From Bacillota bacterium (GTDB lineage Bacteria; Bacillota; UBA994): a stretch of DNA of 13,823 nucleotides. The translations under genes and the position numbers were made by a program. This document shows, piece after piece, positions 1-5,835 of this stretch. The stretch lies in NCBI GenBank assembly GCA_018725535.1, contig QLUS01000036.1, forward strand, positions 1-13,823, read 5' to 3'. Position 1 is the first letter of the stretch. Each line of letters begins with the position of its first letter. Below the pieces are notes generated by a model. The model did not search any database. It was not told the DNA's origin and worked only from the letters and a program-made list of their open reading frames with translations.

Positions 1-38
1 CGAATCGCTCTGCATGCTTTAGCCTCCCTTGGAGCATA

Positions 39-58
39 ACACGTGTAATTACACGGGT
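39..58. repeat. Near-perfect palindrome at left edge
   Basis: A perfect 14-bp palindrome, CGTGTAATTACACG, occupies 42-55. Allowing one mismatched pair it extends to 39-58. It lies beyond the terminator of the leftward operon, in a stretch where I see no supported gene. It could be an operator for a gene off the left edge, or chance; nothing else supports a function. Confidence 0.3.
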
Positions 59-124
59 CAAATATCTGGAGCCTAGTTGGTCTTAAGATTCGCCAAGCGA
101 ACACATGTTTCCTCTATTGACGTC

Positions 125-156
125 AAAAAAGTCCCCGCTGTAGAACTACAGCGGGG
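125..156 (-). terminator. Rho-independent terminator of the acyl-CoA/etf/MaoC operon
   Basis: On the minus strand CCCCGCTGTAG pairs with CTACAGCGGGG (arms at 146-156 and 133-143). The hairpin is GC-rich with a tiny loop and is followed, two bases on, by six T residues (the A run at 125-130). It lies about 30 bp past the MaoC stop codon, the expected place for the end of the leftward transcript. Confidence 0.9.
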
Positions 157-185
157 CAGAGGGTGTAGTAATGAGGGGAAGAAGC

Positions 186-602
186 TTACTTTTTCATGAC
201 GGTGGCTTTGCCGTCGATAACTAGGGTTCCGTCTTGGGTGGTGGCTGTAGTCCTGAGAATGATGCGGTTCTTGCCGTCGATTTTCTCTAGGACTTCTACC
301 GTGGCCGTCACGGTGTCGCCGATTTTGACGGGAGCCTTAAACGATAACTCCTGTGCGAGGTAGATGGTGTTGACCCCGGGCAAGGCGGTACCAAGCACTG
401 CGGATATAAACCCAACTGAGAGCATGCCGTGCGCAATTCGCCCTTTAAACATAGTGGTTTTGGCGAATTCCTCGTTGATATGGACGGGGTTAAAGTCGCC
501 TGTGACGCCTGCGAACAGATAGACGTCGGATTCACTGATTGTCTTAGACATGGAAGCTGTGTCGCCTACCTTGATGTCAGCAAACTTTACATCTCGAAAC
601 AT
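186..602 (-). CDS. MaoC-family (R)-specific enoyl-CoA hydratase / dehydratase
   Basis: A 138-residue single hot-dog-fold protein of the MaoC/PhaJ type, which reversibly hydrates trans-2-enoyl-CoA to (R)-3-hydroxyacyl-CoA in the cytoplasm. The hydratase signature is visible as GDFNPVH, with the catalytic pair Asp36 and His41, followed by GRIAHGM at 54-60, the usual hot-dog helix segment. Length is normal for the single-domain family. The ATG at 602 is preceded by a strong Shine-Dalgarno (AAGGGAGG in the minus sense, plus-strand 611-618). It is the last gene of the leftward operon with the dehydrogenase and etfBA, so it probably acts on the enoyl-CoA made or used by the dehydrogenase; that link is inference. 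A 214-bp repeat-filled gap separates it from etfA, so it may also be expressed separately. The exact substrate chain length cannot be read from the sequence. Confidence 0.9.
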   Translation of the reverse strand: MFRDVKFADIKVGDTASMSKTISESDVYLFAGVTGDFNPVHINEEFAKTTMFKGRIAHGMLSVGFISAVLGTALPGVNTIYLAQELSFKAPVKIGDTVTATVEVLEKIDGKNRIILRTTATTQDGTLVIDGKATVMKK

Positions 603-631
603 TAACTCTACCTCCCTTGATTATGGACTTT

Positions 632-813
632 CACCACAGAGGCACAGAGAACACAGATTCTCTTGGGCATCTGTAATCTCAACCTAATCTCTGTGACCTC
701 TGTGTCTCTGTGGTGCACACTCCTCTGTGTCTCTGTGGTGCACACTCCTCTGTGTCTCTGTGGTGCACACTCCTCGTGTCTCTGTGGCGCGCCAACTCAG
801 CGTCTCCGTGGTG
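632..813. repeat. 25-bp tandem repeat array with an inverted copy
   Basis: Three exact tandem 25-bp units lie at 701-725, 726-750 and 751-775. Their shared core CTCTGTGTCTCTGTGGTG starts at 698, 723 and 748. Two decayed copies follow near 773-789 and 796-813. A single copy in the opposite orientation sits at 632-658 (CACCACAGAGGCACAGAG...), so the two arms could pair as a long hairpin in the transcript. The array fills the gap between etfA and the MaoC gene and stops four bases before the etfA stop codon. The units abut without spacers, so this is not a CRISPR. From memory, ACCACAGAG-type sequences recur between genes in many environmental bacteria; no search was possible. Confidence 0.85.
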
Positions 814-816
814 CGC

Positions 817-2010
817 CTACGAGCGCAGCTTGCGCAGTTCTTCGAGCATTACAGGCAACACTTCCATCACGTCGCCAACGATGCCGTAGTCGGCGGCCTT
901 CAAGATGGGCGCGTCGGCATCTTTGTTTATGGCGATAACTATATCCGAGGAGGACATGCCAGCTAAGTGCTGAATAGCGCCGGAAATGCCGCAGGCAATG
1001 TAGATCTTGGGCCCGACAGTTTTGCCGGTTTGGCCGACTTGATGCAGTGGGTGCTTCCATCCTGCGTCGACAGCAGCGCGCGAAGCGCCCACCGCCCCTC
1101 CCAAGACCTCTGCCAATTCTTCAATCAGGGCAAAGTTCTCAGGCTTGCCCATGCCGCGACCGCCGGAGACAATAATCTCCGCTTCTTCGAGGTTTAAGGT
1201 CGTAGCGCCTACTTGAATGACTTCCAACAGTTTGGTACGAATCTCGCTCGCCTCAACCCGGATGGGGACACGAACAATCTCGCCAGTACGCTCCAAATTC
1301 GGTACTGGGCGCTTAAATACCTTCGGGCGGACCGAACCCATCTGCGGACGATGGTCTGGACAGAGAATGGTAGCCATAATGTTGCCGCCAAAAGCCGGGC
1401 GCGTCCACTCCACTAAGCCTGTCTCTACCTGAATCCCTAGGCCCGTGCAGTCAGCGGTAAGTCCTGTGCCCACACGTCCAGCGACGCGCGGCGCGAGGTC
1501 GCGCCCGTCGGTGGTTGCGCCAAGCAGCACTACAGATGGTTTGTATAGGTTTATCAATTCAGCCAGAGCTTTAGTGTACGCGTCGGTGCTGTAGTGTGCG
1601 TACTCGGCACCCTCCACCAAGTAGACTCTATCAGCGCCGCTAGCGATTGTCTCTTGCGCCAGTCCGGAAACGTCATCACCGATCAATACGGCAGACAGCT
1701 CTTCTTGCAGCGAGTCAGCTAACAGCCTTCCTTGTCCTAGCAGCTCGTGACCAACACTGCGGAGCCTGTCCCCGACTCGCTCCATGTACACCCAGACGCC
1801 GCTGTAAGCGCGCTTGTCTATGCTAACCTCTCGCGCTTCATCCTCACGCGCGATAGCGTTAACAGGGCACACCTCAAGGCAGGCACCGCACAGTGTACAT
1901 CTTTCGTCAATGTAGGCCTTATCACTCTGCCAAACAATTGCTCCAAACGGGCAAGCCGGCAGGCACACGCCGCAACTGATGCATTCTGCGCTATTTACTT
2001 TAATCGTCAT
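817..2010 (-). CDS. etfA: Electron transfer flavoprotein alpha subunit with N-terminal 2[4Fe-4S] ferredoxin domain
   Basis: A 397-residue protein. Residues 1-60 form a bacterial ferredoxin-type domain with two Cys sets, Cys10-13-16-20 and Cys38-41-44-48, each followed by Pro, as for two [4Fe-4S] clusters. The rest is EtfA. The C-terminal FAD domain shows SGGRG (282-286), GQTGKTV from about 326 and GISGAIQHLAGM (341-352), the family signature that holds FAD. EtfA pairs with EtfB to carry electrons to or from acyl-CoA dehydrogenases. Ferredoxin-fused EtfA is known from clostridial bifurcating complexes such as caffeyl-CoA reductase (CarE) and the lactate dehydrogenase complex (LctC), so a bifurcating role is a fair inference but is not shown here. 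The start ATG lies 12 bp after the etfB stop with a GGGG-rich ribosome site. The reading frame is intact. Confidence 0.95.
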   Translation of the reverse strand: MTIKVNSAECISCGVCLPACPFGAIVWQSDKAYIDERCTLCGACLEVCPVNAIAREDEAREVSIDKRAYSGVWVYMERVGDRLRSVGHELLGQGRLLADSLQEELSAVLIGDDVSGLAQETIASGADRVYLVEGAEYAHYSTDAYTKALAELINLYKPSVVLLGATTDGRDLAPRVAGRVGTGLTADCTGLGIQVETGLVEWTRPAFGGNIMATILCPDHRPQMGSVRPKVFKRPVPNLERTGEIVRVPIRVEASEIRTKLLEVIQVGATTLNLEEAEIIVSGGRGMGKPENFALIEELAEVLGGAVGASRAAVDAGWKHPLHQVGQTGKTVGPKIYIACGISGAIQHLAGMSSSDIVIAINKDADAPILKAADYGIVGDVMEVLPVMLEELRKLRS

Positions 2011-2022
2011 GCGCTTGGCCCC

Positions 2023-2808
2023 TTACACTAGCTTAGCGTCAGCTAGGTTGCCAAGTAGCTCTAGCACTGCTGCCCGCGCTGTGTCTTTCTGGATTAGTTT
2101 ACCTTGGGTGCGCTGCTTGGGGGTAAAGATGCGGACAACTTGGGTAGGGGAGCCCTTGAGACCAAGCCGGGCATGGTCCACGGCAAGGTCGTTCACTGTC
2201 CACAGCACTATCGCCTTGCGGCTGGCCTTCATTGTGCCCTTTACCGTCGGCAGGCGCGGTTCGTTAATGGACTTAACGACGCTAATCAGCAACGGCAGCC
2301 TAGTCTCAAGTACCTCGATGCCCGCTTCGTGTTCGCGCTCAATGCGTACGGTGTCCTTATTCACTGAAATGCCGGAGACATAAGTGACCTGTGGGATCCC
2401 TAGGTGCTCGGCAATTTCCGGCCCTACCTGCGCGGTATCCCCGTCGATGGCTTGCTTGTCGCAGATAATTAAGTCGAAATGTCCCATCCTTTCGATGGCC
2501 GTGGCCAGTGTATAGCTCGTAGCCAAAGTATCAGCCCCGGCAAAAGCGCGATCGCTTACCAAAATGGCCTCATCTGCACCCATAGCCAAACACTCACGCA
2601 ACGCCTCCTCGGCTTGCGGCGGCCCCATAGTAATAACTGTTACCTTGCCGCCATGTTGTTCCTTTAGCCTTAGCGCCGCCTCTACGGCATTCTTGTCGAA
2701 GGGGTTAACGATACTCGGCACGCCTTGGCGAATCAGCGTGTTTGTTTCCGGGTCGATTTTTACTTCGGTAGTGTTAGGTACTTGCTTGACGCAGACGAAG
2801 ATTTCCAT
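2023..2808 (-). CDS. etfB: Electron transfer flavoprotein beta subunit
   Basis: A 261-residue EtfB of normal length. It has the expected N-terminal strand MEIFVCVKQVP, the NPFDKNAVE segment (35-43) and DGDTAQVGP (122-130), the conserved nucleotide-binding loop of the family that holds AMP, or a second FAD in bifurcating complexes. It forms a heterodimer with the etfA product encoded just downstream. The ATG lies only 2 bp after the stop codon of the acyl-CoA dehydrogenase and has no strong ribosome site of its own, so its translation is probably coupled to the upstream gene. Because that upstream frame is broken, coupling could be lost if the lesions are real. The gene order acyl-CoA dehydrogenase, etfB, etfA matches clostridial bcd-etfBA-type clusters. 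Confidence 0.95.
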   Translation of the reverse strand: MEIFVCVKQVPNTTEVKIDPETNTLIRQGVPSIVNPFDKNAVEAALRLKEQHGGKVTVITMGPPQAEEALRECLAMGADEAILVSDRAFAGADTLATSYTLATAIERMGHFDLIICDKQAIDGDTAQVGPEIAEHLGIPQVTYVSGISVNKDTVRIEREHEAGIEVLETRLPLLISVVKSINEPRLPTVKGTMKASRKAIVLWTVNDLAVDHARLGLKGSPTQVVRIFTPKQRTQGKLIQKDTARAAVLELLGNLADAKLV

Positions 2809-2810
2809 AT

Positions 2811-3960
2811 TTACTTGCTGTCGCGCAAGAGGGCGCTAGAGATGACCATGCGCTGCACTTGGTTTGTGCCTTCATAGATCTGCGTGATTTTGGCGTTGCG
2901 CATCAGGCGCTCAACCGGGTATTCACGGCTGTAGCCATAGCCTCCAAAGATTTGCACGGCATCAGTTGTGACACTCATGGCTACGTCAGAGGCATGCATC
3001 TTGGCCATGGCCGCCTCTTTGGCGTAGGGGAGCCCCATGTCCTTAAGGTAGGCAGCGCGATAGGTGAGGAGGCGCGCCGCCTCGATTTGCGTCGCCATGT
3101 CCGCGAGCATAAAGGCAATGGCCTGGTTGTGGGAGATAGGCTTGCCGAATTGGACGCGTTCCTTAGAGTATTTGATGGCGTGATCTAGCGCCGCTTGCGC
3201 GATGCCTAGCGCCTGTGCCGCTACACCAATCCGCCCGCCGTCAAGGGTGGCCATGGCGATCTTAAAGCCATCGCCCTCTTTCCCCAGTAAATTGGCCTTG
3301 GGAACGCGGCAGTCCTGAAAGATAAGCTCCATAGTATTGAGGTGCGGATACCTAATTTGTGCTCCTTCTTGCCAAAAGTAAACCCGGGAGTATCCTTCTC
3401 CACAATGAACGCGGACATCCCCTTGATGCCTTTGCTCTTGTCGGTTATGGCAAACACAATGTAGATTTCCGCTTCCCCGGCGTTCGTGATAAATATCTTG
3501 CTGCCGTTTAGCACATAGCAGTCGCCTGCATCGGTGGCCGTAGTCTGCTGTGCTGCGGCATCAGTTCCCGCATTTGGCTCGGTCAAGGCAAAAGCGCCAA
3601 TTTTACTGCCTTCAGCAATCGGCACTAGGAACTTTTTTCTTCTGCTCCTCACTGCCATATTGGAAAACGGGCCAGCCCGCGAGCGAGACATCGGCGGATA
3701 GAGTGATGCCTAGGCCATCGTCCACACGAGACAGTTTCTTTATAACTAGGATGTAGCTCAAGGTATCTCCGTCTGCTCCGCCGTAACTTTCGGGGAAACA
3801 AATGCCGGCGACGCCAAGCTCCGTAAGTGAATCGAACAATTCACGTGAGAAATGCTCGTTCTCATCGCGCTCGGCAACGGATGGCGCAATGGACTTAGCG
3901 GCAAACTCCCTTTCCATCTGCAAAAGCATTTTTTTGTTCGGCGGTTAAACTAAACTGCAT
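2811..3960 (-). pseudogene. Acyl-CoA dehydrogenase broken by three single-base frameshifts
   Basis: Three overlapping fragments in different minus-strand frames (about 3929-3612, 3691-3221 and 3332-2811) together give one acyl-CoA dehydrogenase. Family motifs appear in order: N-terminal MQFSLTAEQ from the ATG at 3960, FALTEPNAGTDA (signature 1), QIFGGYGYSREYPVERLMR (signature 2) and IYEGTNQVQR, whose Glu is the catalytic base. The frame breaks by one extra A in a seven-A run (T run at 3929-3935), one extra A in a six-A run (3633-3638), and one missing base near 3333-3337. Undoing all three gives 1149 nt, 382 residues, exactly the family length. GGAGG at 3969-3973 is the ribosome site. The enzyme would oxidise acyl-CoA or reduce enoyl-CoA with the etfBA product encoded next door. 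Either the gene has decayed or the sequence has errors here; the third lesion cannot be rescued by slippage on an A run. Confidence 0.85.
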
Positions 3961-4001
3961 GCACTATACCTCCTATGTCCTTGGGGATGCTTCTCTCCAC
4001 T

Positions 4002-4031
4002 ATTGTGCCACGCCTGACCACAGGATTTCAA
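4002..4031 (-). promoter_or_regulatory. Candidate promoter of the leftward acyl-CoA operon
   Basis: On the minus strand TTGAAA (4031-4026) and CACAAT (4007-4002) are separated by 18 bp, a fair sigma-70-type match. They lie about 45-70 bp upstream of the dehydrogenase ATG and directly downstream of the palindrome at 4037-4054. Assigned by eye only. Confidence 0.4.
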
Positions 4032-4036
4032 GGACT

Positions 4037-4054
4037 TTGATAAATATTTATCAA
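4037..4054. promoter_or_regulatory. 18-bp perfect palindrome, candidate Rex-type operator
   Basis: TTGATAAATATTTATCAA is a perfect 18-bp inverted repeat, 77 bp upstream of the dehydrogenase start and next to its candidate promoter. The clostridial Rex site is usually given as TTGTTAANNNNTTAACAA; this palindrome differs by one base in each half and keeps the same 7-4-7 layout. Rex represses NADH-linked fermentation genes, including bcd-etf operons, when NADH is low. The identification is inference; a TetR-type fatty-acid regulator with an 18-bp palindrome is an alternative. Confidence 0.5.
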
Positions 4055-4142
4055 GATATGTGAAATAAATAGCAGAAAAATGATGTGTCTCCCCTGCGCC
4101 CGGCACCAATCAGGTCATGTAGTGCTTGTGTTAAGGGCGCGT

Positions 4143-4148
4143 TATAAT
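4143..4148 (+). promoter_or_regulatory. Candidate -10 box for the FAD-dehydrogenase gene
   Basis: A perfect TATAAT lies 26 bp upstream of the ATG at 4175, which would put the transcript start near 4155, just ahead of the GGAGGAG ribosome site at 4163-4169. I see no good -35 hexamer at the usual distance, so an activator or a weak promoter is possible. Confidence 0.4.
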
Positions 4149-4174
4149 GAAACAAACAATCTGGAGGAGAAGGC

Positions 4175-4378
4175 ATGATTCGAGTCAGCAACATCAAAGT
4201 CACTTTAGCCGAGCGAGGCGAAGTTCGGTCGGCGGTGCTTAAAAAGCTTGGCATCGCCAACAGCGCTGTTTCACATCTTCACATCTATAAGGAGGCTATC
4301 GATGCTCGCCGGAAAGACAATATTCATTTCGTCTACACAGTCGATGTGGGTGTGCCCGACGAGCTAAAATTGTTGTAG
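4175..4378 (+). CDS. N-terminal fragment of a COG2509-type FAD-dependent dehydrogenase (ends at in-frame TAG)
   Basis: This 67-residue frame begins MIRVSNIKV and contains the stretch IDARRKDNIHFVYTVDV, typical of the N-terminal domain of the roughly 530-residue COG2509 family of FAD-dependent dehydrogenases. It stops at TAG 4376-4378, and the same frame reopens at once into the FAD-binding body (in-frame TTG at 4403). Counting through the TAG, the two parts make 528 codons before the stop at 5761, the normal family length. They are therefore one gene split by a single nonsense codon, with no frameshift. The ATG has a strong GGAGGAG ribosome site at 4163-4169. TAG is used as a genuine stop elsewhere in the window (etfA, nrdD, this gene's own end), so general recoding is unlikely. 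A point mutation or a base-call error fits best. Confidence 0.85.
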   Translation: MIRVSNIKVTLAERGEVRSAVLKKLGIANSAVSHLHIYKEAIDARRKDNIHFVYTVDVGVPDELKLL

Positions 4379-4402
4379 AAATCTCGCGATCCCGATATAG
4401 CC

Positions 4403-5761
4403 TTGGCACCTGCAGAAACTTATCGCCTACCCAAGCTCGGGGAGCGCAGTCTCAACCACCGCCCGGTGATTATCGGCACCGGACCGGCGGGCTTGTTTGC
4501 GGGGTTGCTCCTGTCGGAGCTAGGCTTTCGACCCCTGTTGCTAGAACGCGGCGACGATGTGGACAGGCGTACCGCAAAGGTGCACCACTTCTGGCTGCAG
4601 GGCGACTTAGACCCAAACTCTAACGTGCAGTTTGGCGAAGGAGGGGCTGGGACTTTCTCGGACGGCAAACTCACGACGAACATCAAGGATCCCCGCTGTC
4701 GCAAAGTCTTGGCAGATCTTGTCGCGGCAGGCGCGCCGGAGAACATCCTCTACAGTCATAAGCCGCATGTGGGGACAGACATACTTCGTTCCGTAGTGAA
4801 AGCCATACGGCAGACTATTATGGCGCGTGGCGGGGAGGTGCGTTTCCGGGCGCAGGCGACCGATTTTTGCATCGACAGAGGGACAGTGTCCGGGGTAGTC
4901 GTTAACGCGCAAGAAGTAGTGCCGGCGGACGTAGCAATTATGGCGCCGGGACACAGCGCGCGCGATACTTTTGCAGCTCTACTCGCGTGCGGAGTTGACA
5001 TAGCACCTAAACCCTTTGCCATTGGCGCGCGCATCGAGCACCCACAGGCCCTGATTGACGAAGCGCAGTACGGCAGAGCGGCGGGACACCCCAATTTAGG
5101 CGCAGCCGACTATAAGCTTAGCCATCATCCGTCAAGCGGACGCTCGGTGTATACCTTTTGCATGTGCCCGGGCGGACAAGTTGTAGCTGCGGCTTCCGAG
5201 CAGTGTGGTGTGGTCACGAACGGCATGAGCGAGCACGCACGCGCGAGCGGGTACGCCAACAGCGCCATCTTAGTTGAAGTATGCCCAGCCGACTATGGCA
5301 GCACACATCCCCTAGCCGGGGCCCTCTTTCAGCGTTACTGGGAGGAGCGGGCATGGCAGCTAGGCGGACAAACACACCGCGCTCCCGCCCAGCTGGTCGG
5401 GGATTTTCTTAGCAACCGCAGGTCAGCTACTCTCGACAGCAGCCAATTTTCCTATCTGCCGGGGGTGGAGCCGAGTGACCTTAGTCTGTGCTTACCGGGG
5501 TTTGTCATTGCCTCCCTACAGGCAGGTCTGCTCGCCTTCGACAGGCAGCTCGGGGGGTTCGCCAGCCCTGCGGCTGTGCTCACGGGTGTGGAAACGCGCA
5601 GTTCTTCACCCGTAAAAATGGTGCGGGGAGAGGACGGACAAAGTAGCATCTACGGTCTCTATGTCGCGGGTGAGGGAGCGGGGTATGCCGGCGGCATTAT
5701 GTCCGCAGCCGTGGATGGGTTGCGCGTGGCCGAAGCGGTGGCCCGCAAGTACCGGACCTAG
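4403..5761 (+). CDS. FAD-dependent dehydrogenase (COG2509 type), main body after the amber codon
   Basis: This 452-residue frame, read from an in-frame TTG, carries the catalytic body. It has a Rossmann FAD motif, VIIGTGPAGLFAG with the GxGxxG glycines, closed by the acidic end LLLERG. Next comes NVQFGEGGAGTFSDGKL, then APGHSARDTF, and a C-terminal VAGEGAGYAGGIMSAAVDG that contacts FAD, all characteristic of COG2509. It lacks the N-terminal domain, which lies in the same frame upstream of TAG 4376-4378. No ribosome site precedes the TTG, so independent translation would rely on reinitiation or readthrough. The physiological substrate of this family is not established. It is transcribed divergently from the acyl-CoA operon and is not obviously part of it. 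The rest of the frame shows no further damage. Confidence 0.85.
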   Translation: MAPAETYRLPKLGERSLNHRPVIIGTGPAGLFAGLLLSELGFRPLLLERGDDVDRRTAKVHHFWLQGDLDPNSNVQFGEGGAGTFSDGKLTTNIKDPRCRKVLADLVAAGAPENILYSHKPHVGTDILRSVVKAIRQTIMARGGEVRFRAQATDFCIDRGTVSGVVVNAQEVVPADVAIMAPGHSARDTFAALLACGVDIAPKPFAIGARIEHPQALIDEAQYGRAAGHPNLGAADYKLSHHPSSGRSVYTFCMCPGGQVVAAASEQCGVVTNGMSEHARASGYANSAILVEVCPADYGSTHPLAGALFQRYWEERAWQLGGQTHRAPAQLVGDFLSNRRSATLDSSQFSYLPGVEPSDLSLCLPGFVIASLQAGLLAFDRQLGGFASPAAVLTGVETRSSSPVKMVRGEDGQSSIYGLYVAGEGAGYAGGIMSAAVDGLRVAEAVARKYRT

Positions 5762-5783
5762 CGTAGATCGCCCAAACAAAGTG

Positions 5784-5812
5784 TAGTCAAGCTGGATGGG
5801 AACAGGTACAAT
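5784..5812 (+). promoter_or_regulatory. Candidate promoter of the HD-GYP sensor gene
   Basis: TAGTCA (5784-5789) and TACAAT (5807-5812) are spaced by 17 bp. A start near 5819 would leave a short leader containing the GGAGGAGGTG ribosome site at 5821-5830. The in-frame TTG at 5812 would then overlap the -10 box, which favours the GTG at 5836 as the real start. Confidence 0.5.
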
Positions 5813-5835
5813 TGGAGAGGGGAGGAGGTGGGGCC

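Noticed and set aside
1..124. A gene end at the left edge
   Set aside because: Short open stretches end at about 21, 39 and 86 in the three plus frames, and none shows a recognisable motif. The piece is too short to support a partial gene.
698..813. CRISPR array
   Set aside because: The 25-bp units abut directly with no variable spacers, and no cas gene is present; it is a simple tandem repeat.
663..966. Short plus-strand reading frames over the repeat array
   Set aside because: They consist of translated repeat units (repeated SLWCTLLCVSVVHT-like peptide) running antisense into etfA, with no ribosome site.
3612..3940. Programmed or transcriptional slippage on the A7 and A6 runs that would restore the dehydrogenase
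   Set aside because: Slippage could repair these two sites but not the missing base near 3333-3337, so the full protein still could not be made.
4051..4260. A 69-residue minus-strand gene
   Set aside because: It lies antisense to the start of the COG2509 gene and covers its promoter region, has no ribosome site and resembles no family.
4376..4378. Pyrrolysine or a reassigned TAG codon
   Set aside because: TAG ends etfA, nrdD and the dehydrogenase itself, and the family is not a known pyrrolysine protein. A point mutation or error is simpler, although it cannot be excluded without the genome.
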